From positions 1-37,659 of the forward strand of contig JAEORN010000288.1 in the NCBI GenBank assembly GCA_016840825.1: DNA of 37,659 bases. Direction: 5' to 3'. Positions 1 to 9,800 of this stretch are shown here, one piece after another (positions within the stretch are counted from its first letter, which is position 1; each line of letters starts with the position of its first letter). Below the pieces are notes generated by a model. That model made no database searches. It was not told the DNA's origin and saw only the letters and a program-made list of their open reading frames with translations. The DNA is from Candidatus Thorarchaeota archaeon. Lineage in GTDB: Archaea; Asgardarchaeota; Thorarchaeia; Thorarchaeales; Thorarchaeaceae. Position numbers and translations under genes: made by a program.

Positions 1-157
1 AAGCTTCATTGATAGACTTTAAACGCTCTTCAGCCGCTTTGTCAGGATTCCTATCCGGGTGCAGTTCCTTGGCAAGCTTTCTATATGCTTTCTTGATTTC
101 CTCTTGTGTTGCGTTTTTGTTCACGCCTAGGAGGTTATAGTAATCATCATTCGCCAA
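1..157 (-). CDS. dnaJ: Chaperone DnaJ, N-terminal J domain (partial, 3' end outside window)
   Basis: Only the first 52 codons are present; the gene runs off the left edge. The translation starts [20 protein letters not shown] and continues with a helix II and the HPDRNPD loop, the invariant HPD tripeptide that stimulates DnaK ATP hydrolysis. The frame opens with a TTG codon at 157-155, preceded by a GGTGAG ribosome binding site at 162-167, which decides this start. It lies 18 bases after the dnaK stop on the same strand, so it is the third gene of a grpE-dnaK-dnaJ operon. Which DnaJ subtype it is (with or without the zinc-finger and C-terminal domains) cannot be seen here. The J domain identity is certain from the motif. 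Confidence 0.93.
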   Translation of the reverse strand, partial: MANDDYYNLLGVNKNATQEEIKKAYRKLAKELHPDRNPDKAAEERLKSINEA

Positions 158-175
158 GGATTCTCACCAGTATTT

Positions 176-2065
176 TTAATCAAGGTCTTCAAAGTCTACA
201 TCAACAACATCTTCTTCAGAAACGTCCTTTTGAGGACTTCCACCAGATGCCTTTGAAGGATCGAATCCCATCTTGGAAGGATCGAATCCTGCTTGAGAGG
301 GGTCGAATCCTGCACCAGCACCTTGCGATGCGTAGACTTTCTCTGATATTTTATGAAGTACTTTCTCTAGGGTATCTCGTCCTGATTTCATCTTTTCGTA
401 GTCATCAGCCTTTATGGCTGCATTGAGAGATTCAATCTGAGACTGTGCCTCTGACTTAAGATCACTGGGAACTTTGTCGCCCAGGTCTTCGAGAAGCTTC
501 TCGGTCTGAAAGACCATATTCTCTGCGTTTACCTTGACCTCGATTTGGTCTCGTTTCTTCCGATCGTCTTCTGCATAACGTTCAGCATCCTTCACCATCT
601 GCTCCACTTGTTCAGACGATAGGTTTGTCGATGCAGTAATGGTGATGGATTGCTTCTTGCCAGTGGCTTTATCCTCAGCACTTACGTTGACTATTCCGTT
701 CGCATCGATGTCAAACGTGACTTCAATCTGTGGAACACCACGAGGAGCAGGAGGAATGCCATCCAATCGAAACTTACCAAGGGTCATATTCTGGTCAGCC
801 ATTGGACGCTCACCTTGTACGACATGGATGTCTACAGCAGTCTGGTTGTTCTCTGCTGTCGTGAAGGTCTTGCTCTTCCTTGTTGGAATTGTAGTATTCC
901 TCTCAATCAATGGTGTAGCAACGCCATGGAGTGTTTCGATGCTCAGTGTAAGTGGGGTGACATCAAGAAGGAGAATATCAGTGCGAACTCCAGATAGCAC
1001 ACCTGCTTGGGCTGCGGCTCCCAGAGCTACGACTTCGTCAGGATTGACGCTTTTATCACCTTCTTTGCCAAACATTGCTCGAATAACATTCTGAATCATT
1101 GGCATCCTCGTTGCACCACCTACGAGAAGGATCTTCTGGATTTGCTCTGGTTCCATCTTAGCATCTGATAGTGCCGTCCTAACCGGACCCAATGTCGCCT
1201 GGACAAGATCCTCAGTCATCTTCTCGAACTGAGAGCGGGTTAGGTCGATGCTAATGTGTTTTGGTCCAGTTTGATCAGCTGTAATATAGGGCAGATTGAT
1301 GTTTGTTTGCATGACCGTCGAGAGCTCTATCTTTGCTTGTTCTGCTGCATCCCGAATACGTTGCATTGCAGACAGGTCTTTTGTAATATCCATGCCTGTT
1401 TCTTTCTTGAATTCCTCAACAATCCAGTTAATCACTCTGTTATCCCAATCATCGCCACCGAGTTTTGTGTTTCCGTTTGTGGAGAGGACTTGGTACACAG
1501 TTTCGCCCTCTTCCTTACCAATATCAAGAATCGTGACATCAAAGGTCCCTCCACCAAGATCGAACACCAATGTCTTGACCTCCTGCACACGCTCAAAGTT
1601 GAAAGCCAAAGCTGAGGCAGTAGGTTCGTTCACAATTCGTTCCACCTCGAACCCTGCAATCTTACCTGCGTCTTTCGTCGCTTGCCTTTGGGCATCATTG
1701 AAGTATGCGGGTACAGTAATTACAGCTTTCTTAATCTCTTCACCTAGGAAGTTCTCTGCATCTCTTTTCATCTTGGACAATATCATTGCAGATATTTCCT
1801 GTGGGCTGTATTCCGTTTCACCAATCTTGACTATGAAATCTTCACCCATGTGTCGCTTGATGGACCGCACGGTTCGGTCAGGCATTGATACTGCTTGGCG
1901 TTTTGCCAACTCGCCTACAACGATCTCACCTTTCGGAGTGATACCGACAACTGAAGGAGTTAGTCTCTTTCCTTCTGCATTCGGAATTATAGTCGGTTTA
2001 CCACCTTCCATGTAGGCTATTCCACTGTTTGTAGTTCCTAGATCTATTCCTACAATCTTTGACAT
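176..2065 (-). CDS. dnaK: Chaperone DnaK (Hsp70)
   Basis: Cytoplasmic ATP-dependent Hsp70 that binds unfolded polypeptides, working with DnaJ and GrpE encoded beside it. The 629-residue length is usual. Visible motifs: phosphate-1 loop IDLGTTNS (residues 7-14), phosphate-2 [10 protein letters not shown] (169-178), adenosine motif LVGGATRMP (314-322), the interdomain linker [10 protein letters not shown] (365-374), the substrate-binding beta domain, and an acidic EEVD-like tail [13 protein letters not shown]. The N-terminal lobe runs directly through RSIKRHMG without the insert of about 23-27 residues found in proteobacterial Hsp70; by family knowledge that is the Gram-positive/archaeal form and fits ancient acquisition from bacteria. 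Just before the acidic tail are three copies of a GFDPS(K/Q)x heptapeptide (586-606). ATG overlaps the grpE stop (TAATG), implying translational coupling. Confidence 0.98.
   Translation of the reverse strand: MSKIVGIDLGTTNSGIAYMEGGKPTIIPNAEGKRLTPSVVGITPKGEIVVGELAKRQAVSMPDRTVRSIKRHMGEDFIVKIGETEYSPQEISAMILSKMKRDAENFLGEEIKKAVITVPAYFNDAQRQATKDAGKIAGFEVERIVNEPTASALAFNFERVQEVKTLVFDLGGGTFDVTILDIGKEEGETVYQVLSTNGNTKLGGDDWDNRVINWIVEEFKKETGMDITKDLSAMQRIRDAAEQAKIELSTVMQTNINLPYITADQTGPKHISIDLTRSQFEKMTEDLVQATLGPVRTALSDAKMEPEQIQKILLVGGATRMPMIQNVIRAMFGKEGDKSVNPDEVVALGAAAQAGVLSGVRTDILLLDVTPLTLSIETLHGVATPLIERNTTIPTRKSKTFTTAENNQTAVDIHVVQGERPMADQNMTLGKFRLDGIPPAPRGVPQIEVTFDIDANGIVNVSAEDKATGKKQSITITASTNLSSEQVEQMVKDAERYAEDDRKKRDQIEVKVNAENMVFQTEKLLEDLGDKVPSDLKSEAQSQIESLNAAIKADDYEKMKSGRDTLEKVLHKISEKVYASQGAGAGFDPSQAGFDPSKMGFDPSKASGGSPQKDVSEEDVVDVDFEDLD
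258..310 (-). repeat. Three-copy 21-base tandem repeat inside dnaK
   Basis: The string GGATCGAATCC (with GGGTCGAATCC as third copy) recurs with a period of 21 bases at 258, 279 and 300 on the plus strand. It encodes three heptapeptides [14 protein letters not shown] and GFDPSKA in the flexible C-terminal linker of DnaK. Such in-frame repeats can change copy number by slippage; whether they do here is unknown. Confidence 0.85.
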
Positions 2066-2727
2066 TAATTATCACCTTCATTTTCGATAGTGTCTTCTTT
2101 GGCATCCCCGATAGTTTCATTTTTCGGATCATTGATTACTTCCTGATGTCGGTTCACGCAGACCACAGCAGGTCTGAGCACCTTATCTCGAATCATGTAA
2201 CCCTTTTGATATTCCTGAACCACAGTCTTGTCTGGAAGACTGTCATCACTAACAGAGTTTATCGCATTTTGGTAGTATGGATCGAATACCTTGCCAATTG
2301 ATTCAATTGGACGAACCTGCTCATTCTGAAGAATCTTCTCGAGCAGTTTGTTTATAGCTGCTACACCTTCTTTCGACGATTGAGGGTCGACAGAGAAGTC
2401 TGTTTCCAGTGCACGCTGCAAGTTATCAAAAACATCAAGTACTTTCAGGAGAATGCCTTCACTCGCAAACTGTGTTACTTCTTCAAAACGTGCATTCATC
2501 CTTTTCCTGTAATTGTCAAATTCTGCCTGAAGTCGAAGATACTTATCATGTAGTTCTTGGTAAGCCTCATTCGCTTCAACTGCCTGGGGTCCTTCCTTTG
2601 TAGCAGACTCAGCATCTTGTGACTTAGACTCAGCCTCATCGAAGTCCAAGGATACTTCTTCAACTCCGTCCTTCTTCTCTTCAAAGGGCTCATGGTTCTT
2701 CTGTGAATCATGATTCTCCTCGTACAT
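2065..2727 (-). CDS. grpE: Nucleotide exchange factor GrpE
   Basis: Co-chaperone that releases ADP from DnaK. At 220 residues it is slightly long because of an acidic, low-complexity N-terminal tail (about residues 1-50). The long dimerising helix follows (YQELHDKYLRLQAEFDNYRK, about 56-75, and on to about 110), then the C-terminal beta domain with the family signature GYMIRDKVLRPAVVCV. The stop codon overlaps the dnaK ATG by one base. It is first in the operon; no Shine-Dalgarno sequence stands before the ATG, so the message may be leaderless. I looked for the bacterial CIRCE operator (TTAGCACTC-N9-GAGTGCTAA) upstream and saw none, so control is presumably archaeal. Confidence 0.95.
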   Translation of the reverse strand: MYEENHDSQKNHEPFEEKKDGVEEVSLDFDEAESKSQDAESATKEGPQAVEANEAYQELHDKYLRLQAEFDNYRKRMNARFEEVTQFASEGILLKVLDVFDNLQRALETDFSVDPQSSKEGVAAINKLLEKILQNEQVRPIESIGKVFDPYYQNAINSVSDDSLPDKTVVQEYQKGYMIRDKVLRPAVVCVNRHQEVINDPKNETIGDAKEDTIENEGDN

Positions 2728-2938
2728 ATTCTATACACACTACCTGTTTTCGACTAGTCATTGACTATCACACGGAGAAAGTATCGAGTCAGACATGGAA
2801 TCCTGTACCTGATACGCGGGATATTCCCTCAGTGACTCCACATTTTTTGGTTAGGATAGTAAGAAAAAGCTTTCGACATGGAAGGAAATCTGTAAGACCG
2901 AAAACATCATCTAATGCTTGATAGGTTGTTAGTGTACC

Positions 2939-3682
2939 ATGCTCGCTGAAAATTCAATCAATCAAGCCATTGATTTACTCAAACGCTCGAAGAGAATCAT
3001 CGCATTTACTGGCGCTGGGATAAGCGTAGATTCAGGTATCCCTGACTTTAGATCCGAAGGAGGTCTCTGGGAGAGGTATGATCCACACGAATACGCAACT
3101 TATGATAGCTTCATCGCAGATCCAAGTAAGTTTTGGACGATGGCACAAGAACTAGCAGATCTTATTCTAAAGGCAAAGCCAAACCCAGCTCATCTTGCTT
3201 TGGCAGAGCTTGAGAAAAGAGGTAGACTGCTGGGCATAATAACCCAGAATATCGATAATCTACACAGAGCTGCAGGCAGTAAGAACGTAATAGAGTTGCA
3301 TGGTAATTACCTTCGAGCGCACTGTATGGATTGTCAGCAAGAGTATGCAGATACGGAGATCCATCGGCGAGTTGTAGATGGTGAGATACCTCCAAAATGT
3401 GATATATGTGGAGGTGTGCTAAAATCTGAAGCAGTTCTTTTCAATGAGCCTCTTCCGCAACAAGCAATGGAATCTGCTATTTCTTTGTGTAGAAATACTG
3501 ACCTCATGATCGTAATAGGAACAAGTCTAACAGTGTATCCGGGGGCATACTTACCTCAATTGGCAAAAGACGCAGGAGCAACGATTATCCTCGTAAACCT
3601 TGAAGGTATAAACAGAGATAATGTAGCTGATATTATCATACAGGGAAGAGCGTCTGAAATCATTCCTCAGATATTACAGTAA
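2939..3682 (+). CDS. NAD-dependent protein deacylase, Sir2 family
   Basis: Cytoplasmic sirtuin, removing acyl groups from lysine with NAD and giving nicotinamide and O-acyl-ADP-ribose. Residues 24-39 carry the NAD-binding GAGISVDSGIPDFRSE, 102-109 TQNIDNLH, and His121 in ELHGN is the general base. Four cysteines (129, 132, 154, 157) form the small-domain zinc site, and GTSLTVYP (194-201) closes the Rossmann fold. The 247-residue length is typical of single-domain prokaryotic sirtuins. One deviation: the usual V-x-FGE-x-LP segment reads AVLFNEPLP, with Asn for Gly. It stands alone; its 3' end overlaps the convergent membrane-protein gene by 9 bases. No clear ribosome binding site is visible. 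Substrate is unknown; chromatin or metabolic enzymes such as acetyl-CoA synthetase are known sirtuin targets elsewhere. Confidence 0.95.
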   Translation: MLAENSINQAIDLLKRSKRIIAFTGAGISVDSGIPDFRSEGGLWERYDPHEYATYDSFIADPSKFWTMAQELADLILKAKPNPAHLALAELEKRGRLLGIITQNIDNLHRAAGSKNVIELHGNYLRAHCMDCQQEYADTEIHRRVVDGEIPPKCDICGGVLKSEAVLFNEPLPQQAMESAISLCRNTDLMIVIGTSLTVYPGAYLPQLAKDAGATIILVNLEGINRDNVADIIIQGRASEIIPQILQ

Positions 3683-4003
3683 TGGGAAAGCGAACCAAGA
3701 ATACACACCGATTCCTCCAGGAACCAAGATTACACCAAGAAGAATTAGAAAAACCCCAAGGAAATACCGCCCATTATCCATAAACCAGAGACCCAAATAA
3801 GAATAGCCATAGGCAACAACACACGAAGTAAATCCCAAAACGATGACAGGCACAATAGGAAAAGCTATACTCAGGAATCCACCAGCATGTGTCCATAGAA
3901 GTCCAATATTAATGACGACAAAGAATCCCCGAACTGCAAGATAAGAAATGATGGATATGAAGATTCCAACTTGTGAGAATGTGATTTTCGCAGGTATACT
4001 CAT
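3674..4003 (-). CDS. Small multi-pass membrane protein, unknown function
   Basis: I do not recognise this family. From the ATG at 4003 the protein has 109 residues (MSIPAKITFSQVG...), almost entirely hydrophobic, with three or four membrane segments. The frame stays open to ATGs at 4027 and 4054, but the latter overlaps the divergent gene at 4091, and an AT-rich box on the minus strand (about 4032-4046) would place transcription start near 4015, so the shorter start is preferred. Its 3' end overlaps sir2 convergently. The compact hydrophobic layout and Gly/Pro-rich end (LVPGGIGVYSW) give no function. Confidence 0.65.
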   Translation of the reverse strand: MSIPAKITFSQVGIFISIISYLAVRGFFVVINIGLLWTHAGGFLSIAFPIVPVIVLGFTSCVVAYGYSYLGLWFMDNGRYFLGVFLILLGVILVPGGIGVYSWFAFPLL

Positions 4004-4090
4004 GGCTATCAATGACTGACATATCATCCTTCTAGATATTCTTTTTCCATGCACGAACTTGATAAGGGACCATTTTTGTACCCCAAAACT

Positions 4091-5056
4091 ATGTCAGACA
4101 TTCCTTGGAGAATAATGAGTCTAGCACAATTATCAGTACTAATGGAAGTAAGTTCTCCAAAACCAGGAAATGTAAATAGGCTTCGAGCATTCTCTGACAC
4201 TGGATATCGTCATTTCTTGGCGAGTGCAGCTCTTCTAGGTCATGGATTATTTGTATCAGCTGAAACCGGCGGAAAACTAGCTTCGGGAAAAATAGATGCC
4301 AGACACGTGAATCTAGGTGATCTCATCTATCTGTGCTCAAAGGATGTTTTCAGAGGACTGAATCAAAGGAATACGATTCTTGGCACAATTCTATTGTATA
4401 TACCAATAGTTGTTGGCGCTTCAGCAAATATACATGAATCTGGAAAATTCGACATGGAAATCCTGAAAAAATGGACACAGCTTGTCATTGATAACTCCAC
4501 GACAAATGATACACTTAGTGTGTATAAGGCATTTCACCTCGCAAGTCCAGGAGGGGATATGAATCGTGAAGTACAAACTTGGAGTGAAATTCATGATAGA
4601 TACGATATCAATAATCCAAAGGTCCTTGAAAACATCGAGAGGGACAATATTACTCTCAAGGAGCTCTTCAAGCTGTCTTCAGATGTTGAATCTCTATCAA
4701 AGGAATGGTCGACGTATTTCGATGTCACTCTGAATGAAGTATATCCATATTTGGACAGAATATCAGAAGATCTGGATGATCTTGAGGAAGGTATTGTGCG
4801 AACTTTTCTTTGGCTACTATCTAAGCAACCAGATGGTCTGATCATCAAGAAGGTTGGACTTCGAAGAGCAAGGGAAATTCAGAGATTGGCAAAACGAGTC
4901 GTTGAATCGCGACAAACAGTGGGACACACACAAATGCTACTTGATGAACTCGATACCATCCTAAGATCAGATGGGAATAGGCTAAATCCTGGAACAACAG
5001 CTGACATAGTTTCTGTCGCCATCTTACTGAAGCTGATAAAGATGACATATGGCTAA
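4091..5056 (+). CDS. Triphosphoribosyl-dephospho-CoA synthase (CitG/MdcB) family protein
   Basis: The first conserved block, LAQLSVLMEVSSPKPGNVNR followed by an FLASAA segment, is the signature of the CitG/MdcB family (Pfam ATP:dephospho-CoA triphosphoribosyl transferase), which in bacteria makes the prosthetic group precursor of citrate or malonate lyases. The remainder keeps the all-helical pattern, e.g. LGTILLYIPIVVGA. No citrate lyase or malonate decarboxylase genes are in the window, so its substrate here is open; many archaea carry such stand-alone homologues of unknown role. The start is uncertain: the frame is open from ATG 4049, but homology begins at about 4115, which has GGAG four bases upstream (4107-4110); ATG 4091 is a compromise and fits a TATA-like box at about 4032-4046. 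Confidence 0.8.
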   Translation: MSDIPWRIMSLAQLSVLMEVSSPKPGNVNRLRAFSDTGYRHFLASAALLGHGLFVSAETGGKLASGKIDARHVNLGDLIYLCSKDVFRGLNQRNTILGTILLYIPIVVGASANIHESGKFDMEILKKWTQLVIDNSTTNDTLSVYKAFHLASPGGDMNREVQTWSEIHDRYDINNPKVLENIERDNITLKELFKLSSDVESLSKEWSTYFDVTLNEVYPYLDRISEDLDDLEEGIVRTFLWLLSKQPDGLIIKKVGLRRAREIQRLAKRVVESRQTVGHTQMLLDELDTILRSDGNRLNPGTTADIVSVAILLKLIKMTYG

Positions 5057-5057
5057 A

Positions 5058-5243
5058 TTATCCAATAATCCCTGAGTAGACAACTAGAGCCAGAACAATT
5101 AGAAGCGCACCAGTAGGTATCAACATGACCATTCCTTCAAGTCGTTTGACACGACGGACTTCATTGCGTGGTCCCAATAAATAACCAAGAAGAAGAAACA
5201 ATCCAAGGATAATGATAGCAATTGCATATCCTTCGTGTGCCAT
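5058..5243 (-). CDS. Small two-helix membrane protein, unknown function
   Basis: A 61-residue protein with two hydrophobic helices (about residues 7-25 and 38-59) joined by a basic loop, LLGPRNEVRRVKRLEG, which should face the cytoplasm. The ATG is preceded by GAGG three bases away on the minus strand, and an AT-rich CATTAAAGG box lies about 30 bases further upstream. The stop falls 1 base from the convergent CitG-family gene. Real because of start signal and composition; function unknown. Confidence 0.65.
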   Translation of the reverse strand: MAHEGYAIAIIILGLFLLLGYLLGPRNEVRRVKRLEGMVMLIPTGALLIVLALVVYSGIIG

Positions 5244-5336
5244 TTCCTCACATCAAATCTCCCTTTAATGCTCTACCTCTTAACCTTGACGGAGATAAAA
5301 TTAGAAATGGAAGCGACTGCGGTTCTTTTAATTTGG

Positions 5337-5606
5337 TTACATTAGAACCTGTCTGAAGACATGTTCGTATTTCATGCGAAGTTCCCTTGCTCTCTCGCAG
5401 TCAGCTTGATAGAGTGGCTGACGCATATCGCTGAGATTAGGAATCTTTCTACACAGGTTCTGACCCATTAACTTCCTTAATGCAAAAGAAACCGTACGAG
5501 GAGCAAGATCGACTTTACTGCTGATGTCCTTAGGTGTCAGTGGACCTTCATGTTGCAAGCGATCCAATACGATTATTGCACTACGTGGAAGCTCAAAGCT
5601 GGACAT
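5337..5606 (-). CDS. Winged helix-turn-helix transcriptional regulator (MarR-like)
   Basis: A compact DNA-binding protein of about 89 residues from the ATG at 5606. The wHTH is clear: the segment VLDRLQHEGPLTPKDISSKV followed by recognition helix LAPRTVSFALRKLMGQNLCR and the wing KIPNLSDMRQPLYQAD. A helical tail (REL RMKYEHVFRQ) may dimerise. The frame extends upstream to ATG 5669, but ATG 5606 has GGTGA just before it, and a TATA-like TTATAT box at about 5672-5678 lies too close to 5669 for that start to be transcribed. It is divergent to the dehydrogenase gene; a perfect 12-base palindrome (5709-5720) lies between them and could be its site. Ligand unknown. Confidence 0.85.
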   Translation of the reverse strand: MSSFELPRSAIIVLDRLQHEGPLTPKDISSKVDLAPRTVSFALRKLMGQNLCRKIPNLSDMRQPLYQADCERARELRMKYEHVFRQVLM

Positions 5607-5708
5607 CTTCACCGTATTCACCCGTTTCCGTAAATATCCTTTTGGACAGCAGTCTATTACTCGGAACATAATATAAGGGAACGGGTCACCGCATTATGTA
5701 ACGATTTT

Positions 5709-5720
5709 GAGTAGCTACTC
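5709..5720. promoter_or_regulatory. Perfect palindrome in divergent promoter region
   Basis: GAGTAGCTACTC is its own reverse complement. It sits between the MarR-like regulator (start 5606, minus) and the dehydrogenase (start 5793, plus), upstream of the likely TATA boxes of both, a position suited to an activator or shared operator. The assignment to the adjacent regulator is a guess. Confidence 0.4.
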
Positions 5721-5792
5721 TTAAATGAGAGGGTAGCAGTGACTTCGGAATACTTATTCTTGCAGTAAGATAACAAAGCAAGGGGTGTAGAG

Positions 5793-6785
5793 ATGTCAAA
5801 AAGAATCTTTGTAACGAGGAAACTACCGGGAACTGCACTCAATAGACTAAGTCAATTGCATTCTGTAAAACTTTGGGATCAAGAAACACCTCCTTCTCAA
5901 GAGGACATCATTGAGAATGCGCGGGATTGCTCCGGACTAATTTCTCTTCTATCTGATGGCATAAACAAGGATGTAATATCCGCATTACCCAAATTGGAAA
6001 TAATTGCACAATATGCTGTGGGATACAACAATATCGATCTAAAAGAGGCCACTAATAGGGGCATTATTGTTACGAATACTCCAGGTGTACTAACAGAAAC
6101 GACCGCAGATCTCACATGGGCACTCATTCTATCTGCATCACGGAGAATTGTAGAATCCGATAATTATGTACGCACAGGAATGTGGAGAGTAGCTTGGGGG
6201 CCTGAGATGCTTCTTGGAGTAGATATCTACAAAGCAACGATTGGAATCATTGGTATGGGTAGGATTGGGTATGCAGTAGCAAAACGGGCTAAAGGATTTG
6301 ATATGAGAATTCTATTTCATTCTAGATCTGAGAACGAGATTACACGAGATGCTGTAAACAGCTTGAATGCAGAACATGTTGATTTGAGGAAGTTGCTAGC
6401 TGAATCAGACATCGTTTCAATACACGTTCCATTAACCGAGGAAACTCACCACCTCATCAGTACTGCAGAACTATCAATCATGAAACCCTCGGCCATTCTG
6501 ATCAATACATCAAGAGGGCCCGTTATCAATGAATTAGATTTATATCAAGCACTAAAGTCAAGAACCATCTTTGCCGCAGGTTTGGATGTATTTGATATTG
6601 AGCCAGTTCCGAAGAATCATCCCTTGCTGAAATTGACCAATGTCGTTATGCTACCTCACATTGGTAGTGCAACTGTCAAGACCCGAGAGAGAATGGCAGA
6701 AATAGCTGTTGAGAATATGATAATTGGCTTGAAAGGAGAAATTCCGCCCAATCTAGTTAATCATGATCTTTTTGGACAAGAATAA
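5793..6785 (+). CDS. D-2-hydroxyacid dehydrogenase (glyoxylate/hydroxypyruvate reductase-like)
   Basis: NAD(P)-dependent oxidoreductase of the D-isomer-specific 2-hydroxyacid dehydrogenase family, interconverting 2-oxoacids and D-2-hydroxyacids. The 330-residue length matches the short forms without an ACT domain. Rossmann motif GMGRIG at 154-159; catalytic Arg241 in NTSRGPVINE, Glu270 in VFDIEP and His289 in LPHIGSAT are all present. The second strand ends in HSRSE (176-180) rather than an acidic residue, suggesting NADPH preference, as in glyoxylate reductases. AYGVGYNN-like substrate loop reads QYAVGYNNID (73-82). A GGGGTG ribosome binding site precedes the ATG. It could supply a SerA activity to the serC gene 25 kb away, but the absence of a regulatory domain makes glyoxylate or hydroxypyruvate reductase at least as likely. 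Confidence 0.9.
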   Translation: MSKRIFVTRKLPGTALNRLSQLHSVKLWDQETPPSQEDIIENARDCSGLISLLSDGINKDVISALPKLEIIAQYAVGYNNIDLKEATNRGIIVTNTPGVLTETTADLTWALILSASRRIVESDNYVRTGMWRVAWGPEMLLGVDIYKATIGIIGMGRIGYAVAKRAKGFDMRILFHSRSENEITRDAVNSLNAEHVDLRKLLAESDIVSIHVPLTEETHHLISTAELSIMKPSAILINTSRGPVINELDLYQALKSRTIFAAGLDVFDIEPVPKNHPLLKLTNVVMLPHIGSATVKTRERMAEIAVENMIIGLKGEIPPNLVNHDLFGQE

Positions 6786-6855
6786 CTGAAAGAACATCTT
6801 GAATCTATTTTCTTTCGATTCTTATTCTGCAATAATATCAAAAAAGAAAGGAATA

Positions 6856-6871
6856 GGGGACAAAAGTCCCC
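6856..6871 (-). terminator. Hairpin terminator of the 1568-residue protease gene
   Basis: GGGGAC-AAAA-GTCCCC forms a perfect 6-bp stem 16 bases after the protease stop codon. On the minus strand it is followed by a pyrimidine tract ending in six T (6845-6840), the layout of a bacterial-style intrinsic terminator. Confidence 0.65.
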
Positions 6872-6886
6872 ATTAAACTATAGAAC

Positions 6887-9800
6887 CTACTTCTTCTTGA
6901 CTAAGAAGAGAATCAGGATCACAACAACGCCGACGCCTATTCCACCAATGAGACCAATCCAGAGGAGCATCTCAGGTGGGAAGAGTCCGCCACCGCCACC
7001 ACCAGTGTCTGTGTCAGTGAGACCTGTGTCAGGTACGGTACCTGCATCGAACGGAGAAGATTCTCTTTCATCTGTCAATCCATACGAGTCAGTGACCCTA
7101 ACCAAAACTTGGTACTCACGCTCAGTAAAGCCATTGGAGTCCCAAACGAATTCAGTGTCAGTCAATCCAGTTGCAATGAGCTGGTATGACACACCTTCAT
7201 CGGCTGAGAGTAGAACCTCGAATACGTGGGTGTCATCTGCGTTCAGGTCGCTGTAAGTCCATTCAATGGTCTTTGAAGCTCCTTCACCAGAGACATCAAC
7301 AGGTCCAAGGACAGGGCTGAAGTAGTTGTAGAAGGTAATGTTCGAGTATTCAAGCTCGAAATCTACGTTTGTCTCAGTCCATCCATAGATCTTGACTGCG
7401 AAAGTTCCATTCTTCTCAAAGTCATAGGTGTCGAATGTGACTTGGGCTGCTGCTGCATCCTCGTCGATGCTTACACGACTATCGAGAGTCAGTTCGTAGG
7501 TATCTGGGAATGCGGCTGCATAGTAGAATGAGTAGATCACACAAGCGATTGACATGTCTGCAGTAGATGTGAACTGACCACTCTCAACTGTATCACCAGA
7601 GCTTCCATCATCTATTATGATGATTGGAGTGCCAACTATTGCACCGTCCTCATATTCGTATATGAGAAGTGCAGGGTCAGCAGCTGGATTGAACATCTCA
7701 AGTCTCAGTCGTACAACATCACCAGCATGGATACCGTCTATAACCTCGACTGCATATGAATCAGTCACGGCTAGTGAAAGCGGCCAATTCTCTGATGATG
7801 GTTCTGCTACATCACCTGTTCTGGTCACGAGTAGACCAGAGAGGAATGACATTCTCATGTCTGTGATTTCAAACTCAGGCATATTTGGCAGGTTGAATTC
7901 AGGGTAGCTGGCATTGAGTACGACGTGATCTCCACTAAGATGGTCTCCGTCAACAACAGTATCAACATCAGTACGATCGTTGTATGATGCACTGAGGATG
8001 ACAGGCTGATCAGTCAGACCCTCATACCACATTACTTCAATGGTGAAATTAACTGGTCCAAAGACCGAGGCATTGAGAGCAAGTGGGTGAATCTCAAGAT
8101 AGTACATTCCTTCACCGTCAATCTCAGCAAGTACAGCTGTAGTGTAATCGGTTTCGGCTGAACCATCTCCAATTGTTCCGAGAGCAGCGTCATAGACTTG
8201 GACGAACATGTCGTTGCCAGTATTTTCCCAGATAACACGAATACCTAGGTATGTCGCGTTTTCGTTTGTGTTCTTGATTGCATAGCTTCTGAAGTCCCAA
8301 TCATCTGGGTCCTCTTCCATACATCCGTATGCTGCATTGTCGTAAGGACTGAGGTCAGCGCCCCAACCATCAACAATGGTGTGTACGTCACCCTCATCAC
8401 CAGTGAGGTTGGCAACAACCATGTATCCGTATGGGATCATCAATGACTGTCCACCATCAGTTACTGTGACAAATCCAGTGTAAGCACCAGCATCTGCATC
8501 GGCAGGAACAGATAGTGTAACGTTGGCTGTGTAGCCTGAAGCTGCACCATTGTCAGCCCATGCGATAGGAGCTGTTGCGGTCTCCCAGAAGATTACAGTA
8601 ACAGTGAAGTCATTGCCAGGTGCGGTCATGTTCACGTCGTGGATAGGATCATGAATCACGATTGTCATGTTTCCAACGAGTGCGTCTAGACCAGCTGTAT
8701 TAGCATATGACATCTCATTGACGTTGCTTGCATCACTAGCACTGGTCAAGCGTCGTAGCTCATCACCAGTACCCTTGGAGGCATTGTAGAGGTTTGGCAT
8801 TCCATCATGTGGATCAGCGTCGACCCAGTCATAAAGGAACATCCAAGGCTCATCGCCGGCTACATCATCAGCGTTGAATGCAACGACGAATGTTACATAG
8901 TCGTAAGCTCCAAAAGCTGCATCATATGTGGCTGCACCAAGTGCCTCACGTACGTTGAAGTAGCCATACATTTGACTGTCTGGGAATTCGTTTACTTCAG
9001 TATCGTTGTAGGAGAATGTTGTGTCTTCAAAGGTGTATGTGTCTCCTGCTACATAGTAGAATGCATCTCCAGTGAGACTATCATCAGTGTAGTCGAGCAA
9101 TGTCGTTCCATAGTCATCCCAAACGCTGTACTCGATCATCACGTCCTCGCCAGGCAGTACCTGTCCGAAGAAGAGTGCACCGTCCATATAGCCAGTTGGG
9201 AAGGCTACAGCACTGCTGTTAATGAATTCCTGCATTCCAATGTAGAAGTCAAGAGTTCCCCAGTACTCCCAAGCATCAGCTACCAGAGCTGCGAAGTTGT
9301 CAAAGGAGTCCATGGTTCCACCCATGAGACCAGCATTGGTTTCTGCAAAGTCACAGGCTGCTTCTGCATTGACAAGACCGAAGCCTTGTATTGCTGAATC
9401 GTATCCTAGGTCTGTTGCGGTTGCCTGAATTACGGCTTTCACCTTGTAGGGTGTTGCATCACCTAAAGCTTCGATAACCAATGCGGCTACACCGGCTGCA
9501 ACTGGAGCAGCTTGACTGGTTCCAGAGAACAGAGTGTAGTTCTGGTAAATGCTTCCAGGTTGCCAGAATGGTACCCAGTAGACGCCCCACCAGGGCACTG
9601 CTGAATAGCCAGCTGAACCAGGAGCAAGTACATCAGGCTTTGGATATCCGGAGTAGGATGGACCTCTGCTTGTAAATGAAGCAAGACCATTGTAGTAGGT
9701 ATCTGATGAAGGACCATATAGATACTCGAGCCATGCGCTTGATGTTGAAGCACCTACAGTGAGGATGCTTGTTGCGGCACCAGGTGGACCAATGGTCATG

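Noticed and set aside
1296..2015. Open frame of 239 codons on the plus strand inside dnaK
   Set aside because: Antisense to a highly conserved gene; composition is a reflection of DnaK codons and there is no start signal.
2703..2921. 72-codon plus-strand frame between grpE and sir2
   Set aside because: No ribosome binding site and no domain pattern; the region serves as the divergent promoter region.
2728..2938. CIRCE-type heat-shock operator upstream of grpE
   Set aside because: Searched by eye for TTAGCACTC-N9-GAGTGCTAA; not present.
8807..9397. 196-codon plus-strand frame inside the giant protease gene
   Set aside because: Antisense shadow; the protease frame has intact triad motifs on both sides.
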